The notes below the pieces were generated by a model. It saw only the letters and a list, made by a program, of their open reading frames with translations, made no database searches and had not been told where the DNA came from. DNA of 64,000 nucleotides, taken from NCBI RefSeq assembly GCF_030219325.1, contig NZ_CP126625.1, positions 3,522,857-3,586,856 on the forward strand. The letters are read 5' to 3'. Every line of letters begins with the position of its first letter. The stretch's first letter is position 1. This DNA is from Geothrix sp. GTDB taxonomy: Bacteria > Acidobacteriota > Holophagae > Holophagales > Holophagaceae. Shown here piece by piece: positions 18,047 to 26,618 of this stretch. Made by a program: the position numbers and the translations under genes.

Positions 18047-19318
18047 ATGCTTCTGTCACTCCCCCAAGACAGGTTCCTGGCGGCCCGTGAGGCCCTGGGG
18101 TCCGTGCGCATCCCGGGTTCGAAGTCCGTCACCAACCGGGCGCTGCTCCTGGCTGCCCTCGCCCCGGGCACCAGCCACCTCCAAGGTGGCCTCGAGGCCG
18201 AGGACACCCGCTGGATGCGGCAGGCCCTGCGGGACCTGGGGATTCCGGTCGTAGAGCAAGGTGGAACATGGGGCATCCAGGGAGGCGGGCGACCCCGGGC
18301 CCAGGGCCCCCTCTGGCTTGGGGCTTCGGGCACCACGCTGCGGTTCCTCCTGCCCTGGCTGGCCCTCTGCGCCGAGGGACCGGTCCGGCTCGAGGGGGAT
18401 CCCCGGCTCTTCGAAAGACCGCTCGGCCCCCTGCTCGGCCCCCTGGAGGCCCTGGGCGCCCAGTGGTCCGCCGATGCCTCCGGGGCCTGGCTCCGACCGA
18501 GCCCAGTGCCGCCCGGACGGCTGGAACTCAAGGTGGATGCGCGCCTCAGCAGCCAGTTCCTGTCCGGTCTGGCCCTGGCGGCGGCGGGCCTGCCCGGGCC
18601 CAGCCTGCTCACCTGGGAGGAGGTGGCCAGCCCCAGCTACCTGACCCTCACCACCCAGTGGCTGCGGCGCTTCAGCTGCGGGGCCATCCTGGAAGCGGGG
18701 CGGTGGCAGATTCCGGGCGGAGCCCTCCAGCCCCGGGATTTGGTCTTGCCCGGAGACTGGAGCGGCGCGGCGGCCTTCCTCGCCGCCGCGGGAGTCACGG
18801 GACGGCGGCTCCAGGTAAGCCCCCTGGATCCCGAGGATGCCCAGGGCGACCGGACCATGGTGGCCCTATTGGAAGCGGCCGGGTGCGCGATCCGCTGGCT
18901 CGACGCCCAGACCCTCGAAGTCCAGGGGCCTCTCCGGCGTGGCCTGGACGCGGACTTGACGGACTGTCCCGACCTGGGTCCCGTGCTGGCGGCCCTCGCG
19001 GCCCTGGCCCCGGGTCCCTCGGAGCTGCGGGGGCTCCACACACTGCCCCTCAAGGAATGCGATCGCCTGGATGCCTCGGCGGAGCTGGTGCGGTGGCTGG
19101 GCGGCCAGGCGGAGGTCATCGGGGACCACACCCTGCGCGTCGCACCAGGGAGGGCTGTGGCCGACCGGAGCCCTTTCAACCCGCGCAACGACCATCGCAT
19201 GGCCTTCGCCGCCGCCCTGGGCGGTCTGCGCTGGGGTGGAGACCTGCTGGATCCCCACTGTGTGGCGAAGACCTTCCCGGACTTCTGGGAGGTTTGGCGG
19301 GGGATGCTCGGATGCTGA
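18047..19318 (+). CDS. aroA: 3-phosphoshikimate 1-carboxyvinyltransferase (EPSP synthase)
   Basis: A 423-residue cytoplasmic enzyme of the shikimate pathway. It transfers the enolpyruvyl group of PEP to shikimate-3-phosphate. Family motifs: VRIPGSKSVTNRALLLAALA near the start, LWLGASGTTLRFLLPWLAL, LKECDRLDASAEL, and the late NDHRMAFAAALGGLR. Length is normal. It has a plausible promoter TTGCGG (18012) -17- CACCCT (18035) that ends six bases before the ATG, so the message may be leaderless. Its end overlaps the next gene by seven bases. Confidence 0.95.
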   Translation: MLLSLPQDRFLAAREALGSVRIPGSKSVTNRALLLAALAPGTSHLQGGLEAEDTRWMRQALRDLGIPVVEQGGTWGIQGGGRPRAQGPLWLGASGTTLRFLLPWLALCAEGPVRLEGDPRLFERPLGPLLGPLEALGAQWSADASGAWLRPSPVPPGRLELKVDARLSSQFLSGLALAAAGLPGPSLLTWEEVASPSYLTLTTQWLRRFSCGAILEAGRWQIPGGALQPRDLVLPGDWSGAAAFLAAAGVTGRRLQVSPLDPEDAQGDRTMVALLEAAGCAIRWLDAQTLEVQGPLRRGLDADLTDCPDLGPVLAALAALAPGPSELRGLHTLPLKECDRLDASAELVRWLGGQAEVIGDHTLRVAPGRAVADRSPFNPRNDHRMAFAAALGGLRWGGDLLDPHCVAKTFPDFWEVWRGMLGC

Positions 19319-22300
19319 GGGCCGCCTGGCTGGGCGACGGGAAGGCCCCCTGGGGCCTGGACCGGGGCCGGCGCTGGGGAGATCCGGCCTGGGCTCTGGC
19401 GGCCATCTCACAGGCCTGGCTGCTGGGGGGCCGGGAAGGCCGCTGGCCCCGCCTGGAACAGGAGGCCCGCCGTCCCCTGGGACCCCGTGTGGTGCGGATT
19501 CCCGCGACCTTCGAAGCGCATCCCGATCCCGCCTGGGTGGCCCTGCTCCGCCATGGCAGCGCCGGCGTGGCCCCCGCCCTGCGGGGGCCTCGGGAGGACG
19601 AGCTGCTGGCCTGGGCCTGGGAGGCCCTCCTGGCTGGAGACGGCACCCCCTGGATGGCCGCGGGTTCGCTTCTGCTGGACCTGCCCCAGCGGCTCCGCTG
19701 GGTGGCCCTGCTCGGCGCCGTGGATGAAGCGGGCACCCTCCACCTTCCCCCTTATCTGGACCTGATCCCGGCCGGATGGCGGTCGCTTCCGCTGGGCTGG
19801 TGGGAGTTCATGCTGAGATCCCAGGATGCCGAGGGCCGCCTGCTGCCGGAGGGGCCCCTCGATCCCGGACTGCCCTGGCCCGCCATCCAGCGCCACGCCG
19901 AGCCGATGCTGCTCTCCGAACTGCCGGAGGACCTGGTCCCCCATCACGACTCCAGTTGGCTGCACCCGGGCCCGGACGGCGCCTGGATGCTGGATCCGCG
20001 GCTCCGGGCCTGGGCCCGGGGCTTCGGCGCCTCGGCTCGGGGCCTGGAACCGCTGGTGCCCCGGAACCTGGGGGCGGGCCGCCCACCGGAGCCCGCGCTC
20101 GCCGGGGTCCTGGCCCTCCAGATGCCCCCGGACCCACCGCCGGGTTGGGCACCCTCACTGGAGGCGGACCTCCAGGAGAAAGTCTCCCGCCCCGAGCCGC
20201 CCCCCGCCTCCAGCCACCCGACCTGGGACCGGCTGCGGATGCGCTGGGGCGGGGCCACGGCCGAATCCACGCCGGGCTATCCAGCCTGGGGGACCCTGGC
20301 CCATCCCTGCGCCGACCCCTTCCACTGGATGGCGCAGGGCCAGGAGGCCTTGCGGGCCTGCGAGCCGGAGGGGGCCCTGCGGGCCTTCACCCTGGCCCAT
20401 GCGCACTTCGTCCGGCTGGGCTCCCCCGGGTGGACCTCCCGGGCCGCCTCCAACGCGGCCTTCATGGCCCTGCAGTGGGCGGACCTGCCCGCCCACCGGC
20501 GCTGGGCGGCCCTGCGGGGACCCCTGCCCCAACCCTGGCATGACCATGAGGCGGCCCAGCTGGCGGAGGTATACCTCGAGCCGCCGGCAGCCCTGGCCCG
20601 CATCCGGAGCCTGGTCGAAACCCACCCGGACTTCGCTCCGGCCTGGGGCCTGCTGGCGGGCCACGGCCTGGATGGAGAGCAGTGGGACCTGGTGCGGGAA
20701 GCCCTGCCCCACATCGGTGGCCATCCCTACGCGCAGTTCCTCCAGGCGGCCCTGGGGCCCCTCGTCGAGGACCCGCCCGGCGATGCCGATCCAGAGACCC
20801 GGGTCAGCTGGGGGGCCCACCGGCTGTTCCGCGGCCACGGTTCGTCTCGGGCGTTCTGGGCGGCCTGGCGGGACTGCCCAGCCCAGGTCATGCGCCTGGA
20901 ACTGGGCCTCCAGGTGCTGGAGCGGGTCCCGGAAGAGCGGTCGGCCCTGCGTCTGCTCGCCCTCCAGGCCATCGCCGACCGGGCGGACTCGAACCGGCAC
21001 CAGCGGCGGCTGGCGGCCCTCTGGCCCCGGCACGACACGGACCAGGATCCGGCCCCCACCCTCCTCTTCAAGGACTGGCTGGCCAAGCGAGAGACGCCCA
21101 CCTGGATCGCCTGGGAGGAGGAAGGGCAGGTCCATTCCCTGGGCACGGGCGAAGCGCCCCCGGACGGGGCGCTCAGCCGCCTCGCCAAGGATGGGACGCT
21201 GCCACCCTTCCTGCACGGTGACTGGGTCTGGCGGGGCCATCCGCTGATCTGGGAGGGGTGCTCCGTGGGCGCGGTGCTGCTGGCCCAGCCGGCAGAACGG
21301 CCGCCCCAACCTCCCCTGGAGCCCCTGCTGATCGCGCCCTGGCTGGCCCGGATCCGCGCGCGGCGGCCCGCGGAATCCATCGTGGAATCCGGGCTCCTGT
21401 GGACGGATGGCAGCGAGCCCATGGCTTCGGTCCTGCGCGAGCTGGATCGTGTGGCGGGCTCGGATCTGCCGGTGCTGATCCTGGGTCCCACGGGTACCGG
21501 CAAGGAGCTGGCGGCCACCGAGGTCCACCGCCGCTCGGGCCGCTCCGGTCAGCTGGTGGCCGTGAACTGCTCGGCCTTCGCTGAGGGGCTGCTGGAATCG
21601 GAGCTCTTCGGACACGTGAAGGGCGCCTTCACCGGGGCCGACCGGGACCGTCGCGGCGCCATCGAGATGGCCCGGGGCGGCACCCTGTTCCTGGATGAAG
21701 TGGCGGATCTGTCCCCGCGCCTCCAGTCCCTGCTGCTCCGGGTGCTTCAGGAGCGGGAGATCCGCCGGGTCGGCTCCGATCACGCCGTGAAGGTGGACGT
21801 CCGCTTCATCGCCGCCACCCACCGCCCCCTGGAGGAGCTGGCCGCGGTCGGCAGCTTCCGGCGCGACCTGCTCTTTCGGCTGCAGGGGGCCGTGCTCCAC
21901 CTACCGCCGCTGCTCGAACGGCGCCACGAGTTCCCCTACCTCCTGCCCCGTCTCGCCATCCGCGCGGCCCAGGCCGCGAGGCGACCCATCCCCGCCCTGG
22001 CCCCCGGCCTGCCCCAGGCCCTGGCGAAGCGCCCCTGGCCCGGCAACGTGCGGGAGCTGCTCCACGCCCTGGAGCGCGCGATCCTGCGCTGCGAGGACGG
22101 CATCCTCAAGCCCGGCCACTTCCCCGAACTCGAAGGCCCGGGTCCGAAGACACGCACCTGGGAGGACGCGACCCGGACCTTTCAGCGGCGCCTCCTCCTC
22201 GATACCCTCCAGGCCTGCGGTTTCCGCGTGGCCGATGCCGCCGAAACCCTGGGTCTCGCCCGCCCGGCCCTCTACGCCACGGCCAAGCGGCTGGGGGTGG

Positions 22301-22335
22301 ACCTGGTGGCGGAGCGGATCGCCCCGTCGTCCTGA
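19312..22335 (+). CDS. Large sigma-54-dependent transcriptional activator
   Basis: A 1007-residue regulator, about twice the usual length. Residues 1 to about 690 form a novel N-terminal region with TPR-like helices in its second half and no recognised sensor domain. The AAA+ core has Walker A GPTGTGKE near residue 724, a canonical GAFTGA loop at 771-776 that contacts sigma-54, Walker B GGTLFLDEVAD, and WPGNVRELLHAL. The C-terminal Fis-type helix-turn-helix includes VADAAETLGLARPALYATAK. There is no receiver domain, so control is probably by binding to the N-terminal region. It overlaps aroA by seven bases; the ATG follows a G-rich stretch. Confidence 0.85.
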   Translation: MLRAAWLGDGKAPWGLDRGRRWGDPAWALAAISQAWLLGGREGRWPRLEQEARRPLGPRVVRIPATFEAHPDPAWVALLRHGSAGVAPALRGPREDELLAWAWEALLAGDGTPWMAAGSLLLDLPQRLRWVALLGAVDEAGTLHLPPYLDLIPAGWRSLPLGWWEFMLRSQDAEGRLLPEGPLDPGLPWPAIQRHAEPMLLSELPEDLVPHHDSSWLHPGPDGAWMLDPRLRAWARGFGASARGLEPLVPRNLGAGRPPEPALAGVLALQMPPDPPPGWAPSLEADLQEKVSRPEPPPASSHPTWDRLRMRWGGATAESTPGYPAWGTLAHPCADPFHWMAQGQEALRACEPEGALRAFTLAHAHFVRLGSPGWTSRAASNAAFMALQWADLPAHRRWAALRGPLPQPWHDHEAAQLAEVYLEPPAALARIRSLVETHPDFAPAWGLLAGHGLDGEQWDLVREALPHIGGHPYAQFLQAALGPLVEDPPGDADPETRVSWGAHRLFRGHGSSRAFWAAWRDCPAQVMRLELGLQVLERVPEERSALRLLALQAIADRADSNRHQRRLAALWPRHDTDQDPAPTLLFKDWLAKRETPTWIAWEEEGQVHSLGTGEAPPDGALSRLAKDGTLPPFLHGDWVWRGHPLIWEGCSVGAVLLAQPAERPPQPPLEPLLIAPWLARIRARRPAESIVESGLLWTDGSEPMASVLRELDRVAGSDLPVLILGPTGTGKELAATEVHRRSGRSGQLVAVNCSAFAEGLLESELFGHVKGAFTGADRDRRGAIEMARGGTLFLDEVADLSPRLQSLLLRVLQEREIRRVGSDHAVKVDVRFIAATHRPLEELAAVGSFRRDLLFRLQGAVLHLPPLLERRHEFPYLLPRLAIRAAQAARRPIPALAPGLPQALAKRPWPGNVRELLHALERAILRCEDGILKPGHFPELEGPGPKTRTWEDATRTFQRRLLLDTLQACGFRVADAAETLGLARPALYATAKRLGVDLVAERIAPSS

Positions 22336-22342
22336 GTCCCGG

Positions 22343-24139
22343 CTAGAGCCGCCGGCCGAAGCTCCGCTCCAGATCCTCCAGCGTGAGTTTCTTGATGATC
22401 GGGCGGCCGTGGGGACACGTGTTGGGCACCTCGCAGGCGAGGAGGTCCTGGATCAGGCGCAGGGCCAGCTCCGGCGGCAGGGCGTGGTGCTTCTTGATGG
22501 CGGCGCGGCAGGCCAGCTCGGCGTTGAGGTCGCGGCGGAAGGCATCGAGATCCACCCGGCCCTCCCGCTCCAGCCGGGCCAGCAGATCCTCCAGCAGGGC
22601 CTGGGGGTCGCGATCCACCAGGAAATCCGGCAGCCCCCGCACCACCAGGGCGTCCGCCCCGAAGGGCTCGGCCTCCACCCCCGCGGCCTCCAGCTCCGCC
22701 AGGAACGGGGTGAGGCGCGCCAGGGCCTCGGGCCCCAGCTGCACCACCCGGGGTGGCAGCAGGGGCTGGATGGCGGGTGTGTGGCGACGCAGGAAGAGCC
22801 GCTCGAAGAGCACCCGCTCGTGGGCCACGTGCTGGTCCACGATCCAGAGCTCGGGCCCCCGCTCCCCATCGACCTCCGCCAGCAGGTAGGTCCGCTGGAA
22901 GGCCCCGAGGTAGCGGAGGCCCGGGCCAAGATCCGGGCCTTCCGCCACGCCGGATGGGGCGGGTTCGTAGGCGTAGGGTGCATCCAGGGGACGCGTCTGG
23001 AACGCATCGGCGAGGGCCTGGTAGGCCCCCAGGGCCCCGCCGGAGTGATCCGACCAGAGCCGCGGATGCTGGGGCACCAGGCGGCGCGAGGGGTCCAGCT
23101 CGAACTCGGCCTCCAGGGGTTTGGGCGGCAGCTCCAGCACCGAAGCCAGGCCGCCCCGCAGCTTGGCCCAGGCCTCCTCGGCCCCGCCGCGCACCCAGGC
23201 GAAGATGCGCTGGGGCTCACGGAACCGCACCTCGGCCTTGGTGGGATGCACGTTCACATCCACGGCTTCGGGCGGCAGCTCCAGAAACAACACCGCTGCG
23301 GGGTACGAGCCCTTGGCGAAGGTACCCGACCAGGCCTCTGACAGCGCCGCCAGCAGCAGGCGGTCCCGCACGGCCCGGCCGTTCACGAAGAGGTAGAGGT
23401 GGTTGCGGTCGCGGAAGCTGAGGTCCGGCGGCGACACGAAACCCCGGATCTGCCAGGGTCGTTCCCCATTCACGAAAGGCACCAGGTGCGCCAGCTTCTC
23501 GCCCAGGAGCGGCCCCAGACGCAGACCCGCATCCTCCACCGGAGGCATTACCAGGGGGGCGCCGCGGTCGGGCCGGATGGTCCAGTGGACGCCCGGTGAG
23601 CTGAGGGCCAGCCTCGCCACGGCGCCCCAGAGCTGGGCGTGCTCCGTGTCCGTGGACTTCAGGAAGCGGCGTCGTGCCGGCAGCTGGGCGAACAGATCAC
23701 GCACCGTCACGGTGGTGCCCCGGCTGCGCGATACCGGCGCCACCTCCTTGATGATGCCGAACTCGCAGCGCAGGCGGTGGCCCGCGCCTTCCGCCTCGGC
23801 ACTGGTGAGGTCGAAGCGGCTCACGCTGGCGATGCTGGGCAGGGCCTCGCCGCGGAACCCGAAGGTGCCCAGGTGCCCCAGGTCTTCGGCCGTGCGCACC
23901 TTGCTGGTGGCGTGGCGCTCCAGGGCGAGGTACAGGTCGTCCCGGGCCATGCCCGAGCCGTCGTCGGCCACCTCCAGCAGGCGCTTGCCGCCCTCCTCCC
24001 AGGCCACCTCGATGCGGCGGGCCCCGGCGTCCAGGGCGTTCTCCGCCAGCTCCTTCAGGACTGAAGAGGGCCGCTCGACGACCTCGCCCGCCGCGATCTG
24101 ATTCGCAACCTGGTCGGGGAGGATTCGAATCTTCGCCAT
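22343..24139 (-). CDS. mutL: DNA mismatch repair protein MutL
   Basis: A 598-residue GHKL ATPase that links MutS mismatch recognition to strand incision. The N-terminal ATPase signatures are intact: IAAGEVVERPSSVLKELAEN, DDGSGM and GTFGFRGEALPSIASVS. The C-terminal part keeps an endonuclease-type metal motif, DQHVAHERVLFE (usual DQHAxxE; V replaces A), plus ACRAAIK and CPHGRP, suggesting an incising MutL. TAGACT ends six bases before the ATG with no ribosome site, so it may be leaderless. Its first 19 codons are duplicated upstream. No mutS is in the window. Confidence 0.94.
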   Translation of the reverse strand: MAKIRILPDQVANQIAAGEVVERPSSVLKELAENALDAGARRIEVAWEEGGKRLLEVADDGSGMARDDLYLALERHATSKVRTAEDLGHLGTFGFRGEALPSIASVSRFDLTSAEAEGAGHRLRCEFGIIKEVAPVSRSRGTTVTVRDLFAQLPARRRFLKSTDTEHAQLWGAVARLALSSPGVHWTIRPDRGAPLVMPPVEDAGLRLGPLLGEKLAHLVPFVNGERPWQIRGFVSPPDLSFRDRNHLYLFVNGRAVRDRLLLAALSEAWSGTFAKGSYPAAVLFLELPPEAVDVNVHPTKAEVRFREPQRIFAWVRGGAEEAWAKLRGGLASVLELPPKPLEAEFELDPSRRLVPQHPRLWSDHSGGALGAYQALADAFQTRPLDAPYAYEPAPSGVAEGPDLGPGLRYLGAFQRTYLLAEVDGERGPELWIVDQHVAHERVLFERLFLRRHTPAIQPLLPPRVVQLGPEALARLTPFLAELEAAGVEAEPFGADALVVRGLPDFLVDRDPQALLEDLLARLEREGRVDLDAFRRDLNAELACRAAIKKHHALPPELALRLIQDLLACEVPNTCPHGRPIIKKLTLEDLERSFGRRL

Positions 24140-24188
24140 GGAATCAGTCTAGATCGTGAATCGGCGGTCGGGTCGTCATCTGGCAGCC
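24082..24188. repeat. Direct duplication, copy 1 (mutL 5' end)
   Basis: 107 bases that include the first 19 codons of mutL, its start and the upstream TAGACT box. It is repeated at 24265-24371 with six mismatches by my hand alignment, about 94 percent identity. This copy belongs to the intact gene. The two copies are separated by 76 bases holding a hairpin-rich insert. Confidence 0.9.
24146..24151 (-). promoter_or_regulatory. mutL -10 box, likely leaderless start
   Basis: TAGACT on the minus strand, exactly six bases before the mutL ATG. If this is the -10 element, transcription would begin at or within a base of the A of the start codon. A matching -35 element is not clear. The same spacing occurs at several other genes in the window. 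Confidence 0.5.
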
Positions 24189-24189
24189 C

Positions 24190-24250
24190 GCGAACGCAGG
24201 CTCCCCTGGAGCCTGCTCCTGCTCACACTGCGCCTCTGGCTTGCGTTCGC
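24190..24250. repeat. Hairpin-rich insert between the two mutL-end copies
   Basis: An outer perfect 9-base inverted repeat, GCGAACGCA at 24190-24198 and TGCGTTCGC at 24242-24250, encloses a perfect inner hairpin AGGCTCC-CCT-GGAGCCT at 24198-24214. It lies between the two direct copies. It resembles small palindromic intergenic elements and could be what was inserted or left when the duplication formed. Nothing codes here. Confidence 0.7.
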
Positions 24251-24264
24251 AGAGCGGGGCCCCC

Positions 24265-24371
24265 CCTCGCCCGCCGCGATCTGATTCGCAACCTGGTCGG
24301 GGAGGATTCGGATCTTGGTCATGGGATCAGTCTAGATCGTGGATCAGCGGTCGGGTCGTCATCTGGCAGCC
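24265..24371 (-). pseudogene. Direct duplication, copy 2: orphan mutL start
   Basis: The second 107-base copy. Read on the minus strand it holds an ATG, codons for MTKIRILPDQVANQIAAGEG, then leaves frame at the copy edge. The -10 box TAGACT is also present, so the copy might still be transcribed into the hairpin insert and then mutL. It is a truncated duplicate, not a functional gene. Confidence 0.82.
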
Positions 24372-24376
24372 ACGGG

Positions 24377-24829
24377 TCAACCCGAGGCGCCCTCGACGGT
24401 GGACTGGACCGAGGGCAGCCATCCCCGCAGGGCCAGGTGTCCCAGATAGGCCAGCAGGAACAGACCCGCGCTGAGGCCGTGTGCCCAGGCCAAGCCGCCG
24501 CGCCAGGCGGGGCTGGCCACCACCTGGAGGCCGTAGCCGCTGAACACCATGGGTGCGATGAGGAAGGCCGCGCCCAGCCCCGTGCGCCGACCTTCCAGGC
24601 TGCGGCCCAGCCTCGGCCAGAGGTGGCCCCGCACCATCACGCCCAGGGTGAAGACCAGGACGGGCGCCACCAGCACGTGCAGGTGCTGGACCAGCCCAAG
24701 CCAGGGGTGGGGCTCGGGGCCGAATTCCCCGGCGCGCTGCCCGAACCATCGCAGCAGGCCATCCAGCACTCCCGTACCCGCGGTCGCAAGGGCCGCCAGG
24801 TGCAGGCTCCAGCGTTCAAGCGGCGTCAC
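24377..24829 (-). CDS. Four-helix membrane protein, possible heme-b electron carrier
   Basis: A 150-residue integral membrane protein with four predicted helices and several histidines at or within helices (for example LVQHLHVLVAPVLVF, AWAHGLSAG and LAYLGHLALR). This is the pattern of small cytochrome b-like or DUF4405-like proteins. Such proteins accompany ApbE and FMN-binding partners in extracytoplasmic flavin electron-transfer systems, and could pass electrons from quinol to the FMN protein; that role is inferred. It starts at GTG 24829, overlapping the FMN-domain stop as GTGA, with AGGAGG five bases upstream. Confidence 0.65.
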   Translation of the reverse strand: MTPLERWSLHLAALATAGTGVLDGLLRWFGQRAGEFGPEPHPWLGLVQHLHVLVAPVLVFTLGVMVRGHLWPRLGRSLEGRRTGLGAAFLIAPMVFSGYGLQVVASPAWRGGLAWAHGLSAGLFLLAYLGHLALRGWLPSVQSTVEGASG

Positions 24830-25344
24830 CGGGCCTCCTGGTAGAGGATCCGGTGCAGGGCCAGGCAGCGCCGCGCGGCATCCGTCATGGCATGGGCCGT
24901 GAGGGTCGCGCCGGCCAGCGGGTGGATGGCCGCCTTGAGGCTCAGCTGCGGATCGAGGCCCCGCCCCTCGAACTGCCGGACCCAGGCCTCTTTCGCCATG
25001 TACTCGGCGGGCTCCCGGAAGGCCACGGCCTCTACGCGGAGGATGCGGCCTTCCGCCGAGATGGCCACCAGCAGGGTCTCGTTCAGCGTGCGGACCCGGT
25101 GGGTGTCGAAGAATCCGACCCCCACCAGGACCCCGTTCCTGCGGGCCTCGTAGGCCACCAGCCAGCTCCCGGGCAGGTCAACCTGGGCCAGGGTCTTGAC
25201 CCGCGCCACCTGGGCCTCGCTCAGCACCTGCTCCTTCCGGGTGAGCTGCGCCCCCGGAAAGGCCAGGGCAAGGGCCTCCTGCGTGGTGGGCAGGGCCGCG
25301 ACCAGGGGCAGGGTCAGGGCGAGGGGGGCCAGGATGCGGATCAT
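24826..25344 (-). CDS. FMN-binding-domain periplasmic protein (ApbE substrate candidate)
   Basis: A 172-residue exported protein with a signal peptide ending near VAALPTTQ. The C-terminal half matches FMN-binding domains of the RnfG/NosR type. It ends in HPLAGATLTAHAM (about 141-153); the GAT core resembles the site where ApbE attaches FMN through a phosphoester to Thr (Thr147 here), though the usual Asp and Ser/Thr of the D-x2-S/T-GA-T motif are replaced by His and Ala. It lies between the porin and the His-rich membrane gene in the apbE operon, which supports flavinylation. Confidence 0.78.
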   Translation of the reverse strand: MIRILAPLALTLPLVAALPTTQEALALAFPGAQLTRKEQVLSEAQVARVKTLAQVDLPGSWLVAYEARRNGVLVGVGFFDTHRVRTLNETLLVAISAEGRILRVEAVAFREPAEYMAKEAWVRQFEGRGLDPQLSLKAAIHPLAGATLTAHAMTDAARRCLALHRILYQEAR

Positions 25345-25352
25345 GTCGAGCC

Positions 25353-26618
25353 TCAGAAGGTGTAGCCCAGCGCGAGGCTGAACTGATCCCGCCCGGTGCG
25401 GGCGCGGTTCTCGTCTCGGGTCCAGTCCGCCTTCACCGCCACCTGGGGAATGGGCTTGAAGGCCACGCCGGTGGTGAGCAGGGTGCGGTCCTGGCCCAGG
25501 TCCTTCGCCACCCCTGCCACCACCGCCTGCTGCGTGTCCAGGCGTTCATAGCGCAGGTAGGGGATGAGGGCCTGCTTCGAGCCCTTCAGGAGGTCGTAGC
25601 CCACTTCCAGGTAGCCGCCCCACTGCCGCGTGCCCACCCCGCGGGCCGGGTCCGTGGAAGCCAGCGCGGCGACCCCGGCTTCGCTGTTGCGGCTGCGGGT
25701 GAAGAGGCCGCGCAACTGCAGGCCGCCGGCCCGGTACTCCGCGTGGGCATCCCACACGGTGGTGGTGAGGGCCTCGCCGGTGCCGGTCTGGTTGCTGTTG
25801 CCACTGAAGAAGCTGGTGCCGAGCAGGACGCCGGGCGTCGGCGTCCAGTCCAGGCGGCCGGTCCAGGCCAGGCTCTGGGCCTTCGCCTTGTTGCCATCCT
25901 GGCGCCCGTCCGCGATGCCGCCGGCGTTGAACCGGCTCCCATCGAGCCCGTTCATCAGGTAGAGGCGGTAGGTCAGATTGGCGGTCAGGTCCCCGTGGAT
26001 GCCCACCCCGAGCTCATGCCAGGTGGTGGGGATGATGACCTGCTCCACCTGCGGACGGCGCGCGCCAAGGAAGGCCGGCGGTTCGTGGATCTCATTGACG
26101 AAGCCCATGGGCACCAGCAGCTGCCCGGCGCGCACGTTGAGCGCCTTGCTGATGAGGAAATCCAGGTAGTAGAACTCGGCGATGGCTTCGCCCTCGGGAT
26201 GCTCGTCGCTGTAGCCGCCGTGCTCGAACTCGATCTCGGAGTTGAACACGATGCGGTCGCTGAACTTGTAGCCGGTGTAGAGCACCATCCTCAGCGCATC
26301 GGCCTGTTTCTCGGCGCCCACATGCGTGCCGTCCTGGAGCCTGGCGGCCCTGCCCTCGTAGAGGAATTCGCCGTAGCCACCCACACTGAGTCCCGACGGC
26401 ACCGAGTAGGCCTTGGCGGCACTGGCGCCCAACCCGAAACGCCCCTCCTCCGGCGCCGTCGGCGTGGCGCTCCCGGTTTTCTGGGCTTCAAGCTCTCGGG
26501 ACATGGCATCCAGGCGACGCTCCAGCTCCGCGATGCGCTTGTCCGCGTCCGGCTTCTCCTGCGCGAAGACGGGACCCGCCAGCAGGGCGCACACAAGGGG
26601 TGAAAGAAAGAACTTCAT
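25353..26618 (-). CDS. Outer-membrane porin with N-terminal coiled coil
   Basis: A 421-residue protein with a signal peptide (MKFFLSPLVCALLAGPVFA), then a coiled-coil segment (RIAELERRLDAMSRELEAQK). The rest alternates in the manner of a beta-barrel and ends FSLALGYTF with a C-terminal aromatic, the usual outer-membrane insertion signal. The layout resembles phosphate-selective porin O/P-type proteins, but substrate cannot be assigned. The start codon overlaps the apbE stop as ATGA, and the FMN-domain gene follows after 8 bases. It may let metal or flavin-type substrates reach the periplasmic redox proteins. Confidence 0.8.
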   Translation of the reverse strand: MKFFLSPLVCALLAGPVFAQEKPDADKRIAELERRLDAMSRELEAQKTGSATPTAPEEGRFGLGASAAKAYSVPSGLSVGGYGEFLYEGRAARLQDGTHVGAEKQADALRMVLYTGYKFSDRIVFNSEIEFEHGGYSDEHPEGEAIAEFYYLDFLISKALNVRAGQLLVPMGFVNEIHEPPAFLGARRPQVEQVIIPTTWHELGVGIHGDLTANLTYRLYLMNGLDGSRFNAGGIADGRQDGNKAKAQSLAWTGRLDWTPTPGVLLGTSFFSGNSNQTGTGEALTTTVWDAHAEYRAGGLQLRGLFTRSRNSEAGVAALASTDPARGVGTRQWGGYLEVGYDLLKGSKQALIPYLRYERLDTQQAVVAGVAKDLGQDRTLLTTGVAFKPIPQVAVKADWTRDENRARTGRDQFSLALGYTF

